64,000 bases of DNA from Chamaelirium japonicum (taxonomy: Eukaryota > Streptophyta > Magnoliopsida > Liliales > Melanthiaceae): positions 28,921,209-28,985,208 of the forward strand of contig OX393549.1 in NCBI GenBank assembly GCA_947650365.1, given 5' to 3'. This document shows, piece after piece, positions 29,374 through 43,097 of the stretch. Below the pieces are notes generated by a model that saw only the letters and a list, made by a program, of their open reading frames with translations, was not told the DNA's origin and did no database searches. The translations under genes and the position numbers were made by a program. Numbering within the stretch: position 1 is the first letter of the stretch; every line of letters starts with the position of its first letter.

Positions 29374-32300
29374 TACGAATGAATTAGACGTACGAATGAA
29401 TTAGAATGGATACATTCGTGCGAATAAATTAGAATGGATCATACGAATGAGTAAGAATGGATCGTCATTCTAATTCATTCGTATGATCCATTCTAATTCA
29501 TTTGTATCCATTCTATTTCATTCGCACGATCCATTCTAACTCATTCGCGTAATCTATTCTAATTCATTCGTACGATCCATTCTAATTCATTCGTACGATC
29601 CATTCTAATTCATTCATACAATCCATTCTAATTTATTCGCACGAATGTATCCATTCTAATTCATTCGTACGATCCATTCTAATTCATTCGCACAATCTAT
29701 TCTAATTCATTCATACGATCCATTCTAATTCATTCGCACGAATGTATCCATTCTAATTCATTTATACGAACCATTCTAATTCATTCGCACGATCCATTCT
29801 AATTCATTCGCACGAATGTATCCATTCTAATTCATTCGTACGAATCCATTCTAATTCATTCGTACAATCTATTCTATTCCATTCTAATTCATTAGCACGA
29901 TCCATTCTAATTCATTCGTACGATCCATTCTAATTCATTCGCACGATCCATTCTAATTCATTCATAGGATCCATTCTAATTCACTCATACGATCCATTCT
30001 AATACATTCATACGATCCATTCTAATTCATTTGCACGAATATATTCGTATGAATTAGAATGGATCGTGCGAATGAATTCGAATGGATAGTACGAATTCAT
30101 TCTAATTCATTCATACAATCCATTCTAATTCTTTCACACGATCCATTCTAATTCATTCGTACGTTCCATTCTAGTTCATTAGCACGATCCATGCTAATTC
30201 ATTCATTCGATCAATTCTAATTCATTAGCACGATCCATTCTAATTCATTCGTACGATCCATTCTAATTCATTCGCACGATCCATTCTAATTCATTCATAG
30301 GATCCATTCTAATTCATTCATATGATCTATTCTAATTCTTTCGCACGAATGTATCCATTCTAATTCATTCGTACGATCCATTCTAATTCATTCGTAGGAT
30401 CCATTCTAATTCATTCGTACAATGAGTAAGAATGGATCGTACGAATGAAATAGAATGGATTGTACGAATGATTTAGAATGGATACATTCGTGCGAATGAA
30501 TTAGAATGGATTGTGCGAAAGAATTAGAATGGATCGTACGAATGAATTAGAATGGATTGTGTGAAAGAATTATAATGGATTGTATGAATGAATTAGAATA
30601 GATTGTATGAATGAATTAGCATGGATCGTGCTAATGAATTAGAATGGATCGTGCGAATGAATTAGAATGGATCGTACGAATGAATTAGAATGGATCGTAC
30701 GAATGAACTAGAATGGATACATTCGTGCGAATGAATTAGAATGGATCGTACGAATGAATTAGAATGGATCGTACGAATGAATAAGAATGGATACATTCGT
30801 GCGAATGAATTAGAATGGATCGTACGAATGAATTAGAATGGATCGTGCGAATGAATTAGAATGGATCGTACGAATGAATTAGAATGGATTCGTACGAATG
30901 AATTAGAATAGATACATTCGTGCGAATGAATTATAATGGATCGTACCAATGAGTAAGAATGGATCGTACGAATGAAATAGAATGGATCGTAAGAATAAAT
31001 CGTATGAATTAGAATGGATCGTACGAATGATTTAGAATGGATACATTCGAGCGAATGAATTAGAATGGATCGTACAGAATGAATTAGAATGGATTGTATG
31101 AATGAATTAGAATGGATCGTAGGAATTAATTAGAATGGATACATTCGTGCGAATGAATTAGAATGGATTGTATAAATGAATTAGAATGGATCGTACGAAT
31201 GAATTAGAATGGATCATACGAATTAATTAGAATGGATCATACGAATGAATTAGAATAGATCGTATGAATGTATTAGAATGGATCGTACGAATAAATTAGA
31301 ATGGATACATTCATCCGAATGAATTAGAATGGATCATACGAATGAGTAAGAATGGATCGTACGAATGAAATAGAATGGATTGTACGAATGATTTAGAATG
31401 GATCGTATGAATGAATTAGAATGGATCGTACGAATGATTTAGAATGGATACATTCGTGCGAATGAATTAGAATGGATTGTATGAATAAATTAGAATGGAT
31501 CGTACGAATGAATTAGAATGGATCGTATGAGTGAATTAGAATGGATACGAAGGAATTAGAATGGATCGTACGAATGAATTAGAATGGATCGTACGAAGGA
31601 ATTAGAATGGATCGTACGAATGAATTAGAATGGATCGCACGAATGAATTAGAATGGATCGTACGAATGAATTAGAATGGATCGTACGAAGGAATTAGAAT
31701 GGATCGTACGAATGAATTAGAATGGATCGTACGAATGAACTAGAATGGATACATTCGTGTGAATGAATTAGAATGGATCGTACGAATGAATTAGAATGGA
31801 TCGTACGAATGAATTAGAATAGATCTTACGAAAGAATTAAAATGGATCGTACGAATGAATTAGAATGGATCGTACGAATGAATTAGAGTGGATACATTCG
31901 TGCGAATGAATTAGAATGGATCGGACGAATGAATTAGAATGGATCGTACGAATGAATTAAAATGGATCGTACGAATGAATTAGAATGGATCGTACGAATA
32001 AATTAGAATGGATACATTCATCCGAATGAATTAGAATGGATCATACGAATGAGTAAGAATGGATCGTACGAATGTATTAGAATAGACTGTACGAATGAAT
32101 TAGAATGAATTAGACGAATGAATTAGAATGGATCGTGTGAAAGAATTAGAATGGACTGTATGAATGAATTAGAATGGATCGTATGAATGAATTAGAATGG
32201 ATCGTGCGAATGAATTCGAATGGATCGTACGAATTCATTCTAATTCATTCATACAATCCATTCTAATTCTTTCACACGATCCATTCTAATTCATTCGTAG

Positions 32301-32745
32301 GATCCATTCTAATTCATTCGTACAATCTATTCTATTTCATTCGTACGATCCATTCTTACTCATTCGTATGATCCATTCTAATTCATTTGGACGAATGTAT
32401 CCATTATAATTTATTCGTACGATCCATTCTAATTCATTCGTACGATCCATTCTAATTCCTTCGTATGATCCATTCTAATTCATTCGTACGATCCATTCTA
32501 ATTCATTCATACGATCCATTCTAATTCATTCGTACGATCCATTCTAATTCATTCGCACAAATGTATCCATTCTAATTCATTCGTACGAAGGAATTAGAAT
32601 GGATCGTACGAATGTATTAGAATGGATCGTACGAATGAATTAGAATGGATCGTACGAATGAATTAGAATGGATCTTACGAATGAATTAGAATGGATATAT
32701 TCGTGCAAATGAATTAGAATGGATCATATGAATGAATTAGAATGG
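29374..32745. repeat. Satellite block, second copy of 22.1-25.5 kb
   Basis: Alternating islands copy those of 22101-25545, with flips near 29465, 30045, 30096, 30420, 32231 and 32583. The copy stops near 32745, where GGATCATTCGTATGATCC joins unrelated forward units. Confidence 0.83.
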
Positions 32746-35700
32746 ATCATTCGTATGATCCATTCTAACTCATTTGGTGGATCCATTCTAATTCATTCGT
32801 ACGATCCATTCTAATTCATTCCCATGATCCATTCTAATTTATTCGTACGATCCATTCTAATTCATTCGTACGATCTATTCTAATTCATTCGCACGAATGT
32901 AACCATTCTAATTCATTCATATGATCCATTCTAATTCATTCGTACGATCCATTCTAATTCACTCATACGATCCATTCTAATACATTCATACGATCCATTC
33001 TAATTCATTTGCACGAATATATCTATTCTAATTCATTCGTACGATCCATTCTAATTCATTCGTACGATCCATTCTAATTCATTCGTACGATCCTTTCTAA
33101 TTCATTCGTACGATCCATTCTAATTCCTTCGTACGAATGAATTAGAATGGATACATTTGTGCGAATGAATTAGAATGGATCGTACGAATGAATTAGAATG
33201 GATCGTATGAATGAATTAGAATGGATCGTACGAATGAATTAGAATGGATCATACGAAGGAATTAGAATGGATCGTACGAATGAATTAGAATGGATCGTAC
33301 GAATAAATTATAATGGATACATTCGTCCAAATGAATTAGAATGGATCATACGAATGAGTAAGAATGGATCGTACGAATGAAATAGAATAGATTGTACGAA
33401 TGAATTAGAATGGATCCTACGAATGAATTAGAATGGATCGTGTGAAAGAATTAGAATGGATTGTATGAATGAATTAGAATGAATTCGTACGATCCATTCG
33501 AATTCATTCGCACGATCCATTCTAATTCATTCATACGATCCATTCTAATTCATTCATACAGTCCATTCTAATTCTTTCACACGATCCATTCTAATTCATT
33601 CGTAGAATCCATTCTAATTCATTCGTACAATCTATTCTATTTCATTCGTACGATCCATTCTTACTCATTCGTATGATCCATTCTAATTCATTCGGATGAA
33701 TGTATCCATTCTAATTTATTCGTACGATCCATTCTAATTCATTCGTACGATCCATTCTAATTCATTCGTACGAATGAATTAGAATGGTTACATTCATGCG
33801 AATGAATTAGAATGGATCGTACGAATAAATTAGAATGGATCGTGGGAATGAATTAGAATGGATCGTACGAATGAATTAGAATGGATCCACCGAATGAGTT
33901 AGCATGGATCATACGAATGAATTAGAATGGATTGTACGAATGAATTAGAATGGATTGTACGAATGAATTAGAATGGATTGTGCAAATGAATTAGAATGGA
34001 TCGTATGAATGAATAAGAATGGATCGTACGAATGAATTAGAATGGATCGTGCGAATGAACTAGCATGAATCGTACGAATCTATTAGAATGGATCGTACGA
34101 ATAAATTATAGTGAATCGTACGATCCATTCTAATTCATTCGTACGATCCATTCTAATTCATTCGCACGAATATATCCATTCTAATTCATTCATACGATCT
34201 ATTCTAATTCATTCATACAATCCATTCTAATTCTTTCACACGATCCATTCTAATTCATTCGTACGATCCATTCTAATTCATTCGTACGATCCATTGTAAT
34301 TCATTCGTATGATCCATTCTAATTCGTTCCTACGATCTATTCTAATTCATTCGCTCGAATATATCCATTCTAATTCATTCGTTCGATCCATTCTAATTCA
34401 TTCGCATGATCCATTCTAATTCATTCGTATGATCCATTCTAATCCATTCGTACGATCTATTCTAATTCATTCGTACGATCCATTCTAATTCATTCGTACG
34501 ATCCATTCTAATTCATTCGCACGAATGTATCCATTCTAGTTCATTCGTATGATCCATTCTAATTTATTCGTACGATCCATTCTAATTCATTCGCACGATC
34601 CATTCCAATTCATTCGTACGATCCATTCTAATTCATTCATACGATCCATTCTAATTCATTCTAGAATGGATACATTCGTGCGAATGAATTAGAATGGATC
34701 GTATGAATGAATTAGAATGGATCGTACGAATGAATTAGAATGGATCTTACGAATGAATTAGAATGGATCATACGAATGAATTAGAATGGATCGTACGAAT
34801 GAATTAGAATGGATTAAATGAATGAATTAGAATGGATCGTACAATTGAATTAGAATGGATCGTACGAATGAATTAGAATGGATCGTACGAATGAATTAGA
34901 ATGGATCGTACGAATGAACTAGAATGGATACATTCATGCGAATGAATTAGAATGGATCGTACGAATGAATTAGAATAGATCATACGATTCATTCTAATTC
35001 ATTCGTACGATCCATTCTAATACATTCGTACGATTCATGCTAATTCATTCGCACGATCCATTCTAATTCATTCGTACGATCCATTCTTATTCATTCATAC
35101 GATCCATTCTAATTCATTCGCACAATCCATTCTAATTCATTCGTACAATCCATTCTAATTCATTCGTATGATCCATTCTAACTCATTCGGTGGATCCATT
35201 CTAATTTATTCGTACGATCCATTCTAATTCATTCCCACGATCTATTCTAATTTATTCGTACGATCCACTCTAATTCATTCGTACGATCTATTCTAATTCA
35301 TTCGCACGAATGTAACCATTCTAATTCATTCATACGATTCATTCTAATTCATTCGTAGGAGCTTTTCTAATTCATTCGTACGATCCATTCTAATTCATTC
35401 GTACGATCCATTGTAATTCATTCATACAATCCATTTTGATTCATTCGCACAAATGTATCCATTCAAATTCATTCGTACGATCCAGTCTAATTCATTCGTA
35501 CGATCCATTCTAATTCATTCGCACGAATATATCCATTCTAATTCTTTCGTACGATGCATTCTAATTCATTCGTACGATCAATTCTAATTCATTCATTTGA
35601 TCCATTCTAATTCATTCGTATGATCCATTCTAATTCATTCGTCCGATCCATTCTAATTCATTCGCACGAATGTATCCATTCTAATTCATTCGTACGATCC

Positions 35701-35911
35701 ATTCTAATTCATTCGTACGATCCATTCTAATTCATTCATAAGATCCATTCTAATTCATTCGTACGATCCATTCTAATTCATTCGCACGAATGTATCCATT
35801 CTAGTTCATTCGTACGATCCATTCTAATTCATTCGTACGATCCATTCTAATTCATTCCGTACGATCCATTCTAATTCATTCCGTACGATCCATTCTAATT
35901 CATTCGTACGA
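32746..35911. repeat. Satellite block with frequent flips
   Basis: Flips near 33132, 33486, 33769, 34119, 34663 and 34985. The one at 34657-34668 is the 12-bp palindrome CATTCTAGAATG, centred on the other end of the unit. From 34985 to about 35140 the sequence matches 63842-64000 (offset 28,857). Confidence 0.83.
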
Positions 35912-35932
35912 TCGTACGAATGAATTAGAATG
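35891..35932. repeat. 42-bp perfect palindrome at a flip
   Basis: Two satellite units face each other across the centre CGTACGATCGTACG. The arms, read outward, are perfect complements for 21 bp each. This is a forward-to-reverse switch and could extrude a cruciform. Confidence 0.9.
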
Positions 35933-38900
35933 AATTAGATTGGATCGTACAAATGAATTAGAATGGATCTTACGAATGAATTAGAATGGATCGTACGAAT
36001 GAATTAGAATGGATCGTACGAATGAATTAGAATGGATTCATTCGTGCGAATGATTAGAATGGATCGGACGAATGAATTAGAATGGATCGTACGAACGAAT
36101 TAGAATGGATCATATGAATTCATTAGAATCGTTACATTCATGCGAATAAATAAGAATGGATCGTATGAATGGATTAGAATGGATCGTACGAATGGATTAG
36201 AATGGATACATTCGAGCGAATGAATTAGAATGGATCGTACGAATGAATTAGAATGGATCGTACGAATGGATTAGAATTGATCCTACGAATGGATTAGAAT
36301 GGATACCTTTGTGCATATGAATTAGAATGGATCGTATGAATGAATTAGAATGGATCGTAGAATGGATCGTACGAATTAATTAGAATGGATCGTACGAATG
36401 AATTAGAATAGATCATAGGAATGAATTAGAATGGATCGTGCAAATGAATTAGAATGGATACATTCGTACGAATGAATTAGAATGGATCGTACGAATGAAT
36501 TAGAATGGATCGTACGAATGAATTAGAATGGATCATACGAATGAATTAGAATGGACCATACGAATGAGTAAGAATGGATCGTACGAATGAAATAGAATGG
36601 ATTGTACGAATGAATTAGAATGGATCGTACGAATGAATTAGAATGGATCGTGTGAAAGAATGGATCGTACGAATGAAATAGAATGGATTGTATGAATGAA
36701 TTAGAATGGATCATATGAATGAATTAGAATGGATCGTGCGAATGAATTCGAATGGATCATACGAATGAATTAGAATGGATCCTATGAATGAATTAGGATG
36801 GATATATTCGTGCGAATGAATTAGAATGGATCCATTCGTGCGAAAGAATTAGAATAGATCGTATGAATGAATTAGAATGGATCCTATGAATGAATTAGAA
36901 TGGATAGTGCGAATGAATTAGAATGGATCGTGCGAATGAATTAGAATGGATCGTGCTAATGAATTAGAATTGATCGAACGAATGAATTAGCATGGATCGT
37001 GCTAATGAATTAGAATGGAACGTACGAATGAATTAGAATGGATCGTGTGAAAGAATTAGAATGGATTGTATGAATGAATTAGAATGAATTCGTACGATCC
37101 ATTCGAATTCATTCGCACGATCCATTCTAATTCATTCATACGATCCATTCTAATTCATTCATACAATCCATTCTAATTCTTTCACACGATCCATTCTAAT
37201 TCATTCGTAGGATCCATTCTAATTCATTCGTACAATCTATTCTATTTCATTCGTACGATCCATTCTTACTCATTCGTATGATCCATTCTAATTCATTCGG
37301 ACGAATGTATCCATTCTAATTTATTCATACGATCCATTCTAATTCATTCGTACGATCCATTCTAATTCATTCGTACGATCCATTCTTACTCATTCGTATG
37401 ATCCATTCTAATTCATTCGTACGATCCATTCTAATTCATTCGTAGGATCCATTCTAATTCATTCGCACAATCTGTTCTAATCCATTCGTATGATCCATTC
37501 TAATTCATTCGTACGATCGTACGAATGAATTAGAATGGATCATACGGAATGAATTAGAATGGATTGTATGAATGAATTAGAATGGATACATTCGTGCGAA
37601 TGAATTAGAATGGATCATACGAATGAGTAAGAATGGATCGTACGAATGAAATAGAATGGATTGTACGAATGAATTAGAATGGATCGTACAAATGAATTAG
37701 AATGGATCGTACGAATGAATTAGAATGGATCATACAAATGAAATAGAATGGATTGTACGAATGAATTAGAATGGATCGTACGAATGAATTAGAATGGATC
37801 GTGTGAAAGAATTAGAATACATTGTATGAATGAATTAGAATGGATCGTATGAATGAATTAGAATGGATCGTGCGAATGAATTCGAATGGATCGCATGATC
37901 CATTTGAATAGAATGGATCGTATGAATGAATTAGAATGGATCGGGCGAATGAATTAGAATGGATTGTAGGAATGAATTAGAATGGATCGTATGAATGAAT
38001 TAGAATGGATCGTATGAATGAATTAGAATGGATCGTGCGAATGAATTAGAGTGGATCGTACGAATGAATTAGAATGGATCGTACGAATGAATTAGAATGG
38101 ATCATACGAATGAGTAAGAATGGATCGTACGAATGAAATAGAATGGATTGTACGAATGAATTAGAATGGATACATTTGTGCGAATGAATTAGAATGGATC
38201 GTACGAATGAATTAGAATGGATCGTACGAATGAATTAGAATGGATCTTACGAATGAATTAGAATGGATCGTATGAATGAATTAGAATGGATCGTACGAAT
38301 GAATTAGAATAGATACATTCGTGCGAATGAATTAGAATGGATCGGACGAATGAATTAGAATGGATCCTACGAATGAATTAGAATGGATCGTACGAATGAA
38401 TTAGAATGGATCGTACGAATAAATTAGAATGGATACATTCGTCCGAATGAATTAGAATGGATCATACGAATGAGTAAGAATGGATCGTACGAATGAAATA
38501 GAATAGATTGTATGAATGAATTAGAATGGATTCGTACGAATGAATTAGAATGGATACATTCGTGCGAATGAATTAGAATGGATCGTACCAATGAGTAAGA
38601 ATGGATCGTACGAATGAAATAGAATGGATTGTGCGAATGAATTAGAATGGATCGTACGAATGAATTAGAATGGATCGTATGAATGAATTAGAATGGATCC
38701 TATGAATGAATTAGAATGGATCGTGCGAATGAATTAGAATGGATCGTACGAATGAATTAGAATGGATCGTGCTAATGAATTAGAATTGATCGAACGAATG
38801 AATTAGAATGGATACATTCGTGCGAATGAATTAGAATGGATCGGACGAATGAATTAGAATGGATCGTACGAATGAGTAAGAATGGATCGTACGAATGAAT

Positions 38901-40160
38901 TAGAATGGATCGTACGAATGAATTAGAATGGATCGTGCTAATGAATTAGAATGGAATAGAATAGATTGTACGAATGAATTAGAATGGATTCGTACGAATG
39001 AATTAGAATGGATACATTCGTGCGAATGAATTAGAATGGATCGTACCAATGAGTAAGAATGGATCGTACGAATGAAATAGAATGGATTGTGCGAATGAAT
39101 TAGAATGGATCGTACGAATGAATTAGAATGGATCGTGTGAAAGAATTAGAATGGATTGTATGAAAGAATCAGAATAGATCGTATGAATGAATTAGAATGG
39201 ATCGTATGAGTGAATTAGAATGGATACGAAGGAATTAGAATGGATCGTACGAAGGAATTAAAATGGATCATACCAATGAAATAGAATGGATCGTACGAAG
39301 GAATTAGAATGGATCGTACGAAGGAATTAGAATGGATATATTCGTGCAAATGAATTAGAATGGATCGTATGAATGAATTAGAATGGATCGTATGAGTGAA
39401 ATAGAATGGATTGTACGAATGATTTAGAATGGATCGTACGAATGAATTAGAATGGATCGTACGCATGAATTAGAATGAATTAGAATGGATCGTACGAATG
39501 AATTAGAATGAATTAGAATTGATCGTACGAATGAAATAGAATGGATTGTACGAATGATTTAGAATGGATCGTACGAATGAATTAGAATGGATCATACGAA
39601 TGAGTAAGAATGGATCGTACGAATGAAATAGAATGGATTGTACGAATGAATTAGAATGGATTCGTACGAACGAATTAGAATGGATATATTTGAGCGAATG
39701 AATTAGAATGGATCGTACCAATGAGTAAGAATGGATCGTACGAATGAAATAGAATGGATCGTGCGAATGAATTAGAATGGATCGTACGAATGAATTAGAA
39801 TGGATCGTACGAATGAATTAGAATGGATCATACGAATTAATTAGAATGGATCATACGAATGAATTAGAATGGATCGTACGAATGAATTAGAATGGATCGT
39901 ACGAATGAATTAGAATGGATCGTACGAATGAATTAGAATGGATCATACGAATTAATTAAAATGGATCATACGAATGAATTAGAATGGATCGTACGAATGA
40001 ATTAGAATGGATCGTTCGAAAGAATTAGAATGGATACATTTGTGCAAATGAATTAGAATGGATCGTACGAATGGATTTGAATGGATCGTACGAATGGATT
40101 AGAATGGATACATTCGTGCGAATGAATTAGAATAGATTGTATGAATGAATTAGAATGGAT
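35912..40160. repeat. Satellite block, mainly reverse
   Basis: Reverse to about 37086, forward to 37516, reverse to 40161, with a micro-inversion at about 37893-37908. About 37860-38180 is an inverted copy of about 970-1290. Two long perfect palindromes bracket the first half (separate entries). Confidence 0.83.
37487..37546. repeat. 60-bp perfect palindrome at a flip
   Basis: The centre lies between 37516 and 37517 (CGTACGATCGTACG again), with arms of 30 bp that are perfect complements. Beyond 37546 an extra G interrupts the symmetry, and partial complementarity continues. Confidence 0.9.
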
Positions 40161-42674
40161 TGTACGATCCATTCGAATTCATTCGCACGATCCATTCTAA
40201 TTCATTCGTACAATCCATTCTAATTCATTCATACGATCTATTCTAATTCATTCGTACGATCCATTCTAATTCATTCGTATATTCCATTCTAATTCATTCG
40301 TACGATCTATTCTATTTCATTCGTACGATCCATTCTTACTCATTCGTATGATCCATTCTCATTCATTCGGACGAATGTATCCATTCTAATTTATTCGTAC
40401 GATCCATTCTAATTCATTCGTACGATCCATTCTAATTCATTCGTACGATCCATTCTTTCTCATTCGTATGATCCATTCTAATTCATTCGTACGATCCATT
40501 CTAATTCATTCGCTCGAATGTATCCATTCTAATCCATTCGTACGATCCATTCTAATTCATTAGCACGATCCATTCTAATTCTTTCACACGATCCATTCTA
40601 ATTCATTCGTACGATCCATTCTAATTCATTCGCACAATCCATTCTATTTCATTCGTACGATCCATTCTTACTCATTCGTATGATCCATTCTAATTCATTC
40701 GCACGAATGTATCCATAATGGATCATACGAATGAGTAAGAATGGATCGTACGAATGAAATATAATGGATTGTGCGAATGAATTAGAATGGACCATACGAA
40801 TGAATTAGAATGGATCGTACGAATGAATTAGAATGGATATATTTGAACGAATAAATTAGAATGGATCATACGAATGAATTAGAATGGATCGTATGAATGA
40901 ATTAGAATGGATAGTGCGAATGAATTAGAATCGATCGTACGAATGAATTAAAATGGATCGTACGAATGAATTAGAATGGATCATACGAATGAGTAAGAAT
41001 GGATCGTACGAATGAATTAGAATGGATCGTACGAATGAATTAGAATGGATCGTACGAATAAATTAGAATAGATACATTCGTCCGAATGAGTTAGAATGGA
41101 TCATACGAATGAGTAAGAATGGATCGTACGAATGAATTAGAATGGACCGTACGAATGAATTAGAATGGATACATTCGTGCGAATGAATTAGAATGGATCG
41201 GACGAATGAATTAGAATGGATCATACGAATGAATTATAATGGATCGTACGAATGAATTACAATGGATCGTACGAATAAATTAGAATGGATACATTCGTCC
41301 GAATGAATTAGAATGGATCATACGAATGAGTAAGAATGGATAGTACGAATGAAATAGAATAGATTGTACGAATGAATTAGAATGGATCCTACGAATGAAT
41401 TAGAATGGATCGTGTGAATGAATTAGAATGGATTGTATGAATGAATTAGAATGGATCATATGAATGAATTAGAATGGATCATGCGAATGAATTCGAATGG
41501 ATCGTACGAATTCATTCTAATTCATTCATACAATCCATTCTCATTCTTTCACACGATCCATTCTATTTCATTCGTACGTTCCATTCTAATTCATTAGCAC
41601 GATCCATGCTAATTCATTCGTTCGATCAATTCTAATTCATTAGCACGATCCATTCTAATTCATTCGTACGATCCATTCTAATTCATTCGCACAATCCATT
41701 CTAATTCATTCATACAATCCATTCTAATTCTTTCACACGATCCATTCTAATTCTTTCGTAGGATCTATTCTAATTCATTCGTACGATCCATTCTAATTCA
41801 TTCATACGATCCATTCTAATTCATTCGTACGATCCATTCTAATTCATTCGTAAGATCCATTCTAATTCATTCGTATGATCCATTCTAATTCATTCATACG
41901 ATCCATTCTAATTCATTCGCACGAATGTATCCATTCTAGTTCATTCGTACGATCCATTCTAATTCATTCGTACGATCCATTCTAATTCATTCGTACGAAT
42001 GTATCCATTCTAATTCATTTGTATAATCCATTCTAATTCATTCGCACGATCCATTCTAATTCATTCGTATGATCCATTCTAATTCATTCGTACGATCCAT
42101 TCTAATTCATTCGTATGATCCATTCTAATTAATTCGTATGATCCATTCTAATTCATTCGTACGATCCATTCTAATTCATTTGCACGAATATATCCATTCT
42201 AATTCTAATTCATTAGCACGATCTATTCTAATTCATTCATACGATCCATTCTAATTCATTCGCACGAATGTATCCATTCTAATTCATTCATACGATCCAT
42301 TCTAATTCATCCACACGATCCATTCTAATTCATTAGCACGAATATATCCATTCTAATTCATTCGCACGATCCATTCTAATTCATTCGTACGATCCATACT
42401 AATTCATTCGCACGAATGTATCCATTCAAATTCATTAGCACGATCCATTCTAATTCATTCGTATGATCCATTCTAATTCCTTCGTACGATCCATTCTAAT
42501 TCCTTCGTATCCATTCTAATTCACTCATACGATCCATTCTAATTCATTCATACGATCTATTCTAATTCATTCATACAATCCATTCTAATTCTTTCACACG
42601 ATCCATTCTAATTCATTCGTACGATCCATTCTAATTCATTCGCACAATCCATTCTAATTCATTCGCACGAATGT
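40161..42674. repeat. Satellite block ending at the retrotransposon
   Basis: Forward to 40716 (CCATAATGG flip), reverse to 41511, forward to the insertion point. About 40560-40860 parallels 21960-22260 at an offset of 18,616. The last unit is a 28-bp variant cut after GCACGAATGT. Confidence 0.85.
42670..42674 (+). repeat. Target-site duplication, left (AATGT)
   Basis: The five bases immediately outside the left LTR are identical to those outside the right LTR. Five bp is the usual size for Ty3/gypsy integrases. Confidence 0.95.
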
Positions 42675-43036
42675 TGTGGGGGAAAATCTTCGTGCCGACC
42701 CGAAGACTCTCGCAGCACCTGTCAATTGAAGATTCGATTTGAAGATCGTTGATCGATCTCTTTCGATATGTAAATAGAGAGGCAATCAGAGAGAGTTTGA
42801 CACAAGAGATGTGATCTCGGAGTTCAGCCGAAGCCTACGTCTCCGTGCTATAGGGAGCAACCCGAATTCACTAACACTTATGCTGGAGTGATCTCGACAG
42901 GCCGAGTATCACTGTAAACACTGATCTCTTTGAGAGAAAAAGAAGATCAAAGAGAGGTGGAAGATAGGAAGTTGGAAATCCCAGAGCTCTGGTTTTAGAA
43001 TTGAGAATTCGATCTATTTACATTCGAAGGCTCTGC

Positions 43037-43044
43037 TATTTATA
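43037..43044 (-). promoter_or_regulatory. TATA box, 3' LTR
   Basis: The minus strand reads CCTATAAATAGCAGAGCC, a canonical plant TATA box just downstream of the U3 repeats. Transcription would start about 30 bp further on, near 43005. Confidence 0.8.
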
Positions 43045-43097
43045 GGATTCCCGGGGAGGAATTCCGGGGCAAATGGCGGTTTCTGCTGCCGTATCTG

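Larger units (their letters stand above)
1..42674. repeat. 23-bp satellite array, left part
   Basis: Tandem array of a 23-bp unit, ATTCGTACGATCC followed by ATTCTAATTC; successive starts at 1, 24 and 47 fix the period. A 28-bp variant, in which the core reads ATTCGCACGAATGTATCC, is interspersed every few units. Both orientations occur. Forward blocks read as above and reverse blocks read GAATTAGAATGGATCGTACG. The unit carries two CpGs, a BsiWI site (CGTACG) and a GATC. Most variants are single substitutions, with few indels. No gene is visible. The length, degeneracy and lack of coding suggest heterochromatin (pericentromeric, subtelomeric or knob); the sequence alone does not say which. I do not recognise this satellite by name. 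Confidence 0.97.

Noticed and set aside
1..42674. CRISPR-like regular repeats
   Set aside because: There are no unique spacers; every unit is a variant of the same sequence and orientation flips. The retrotransposon and introns show a plant genome.
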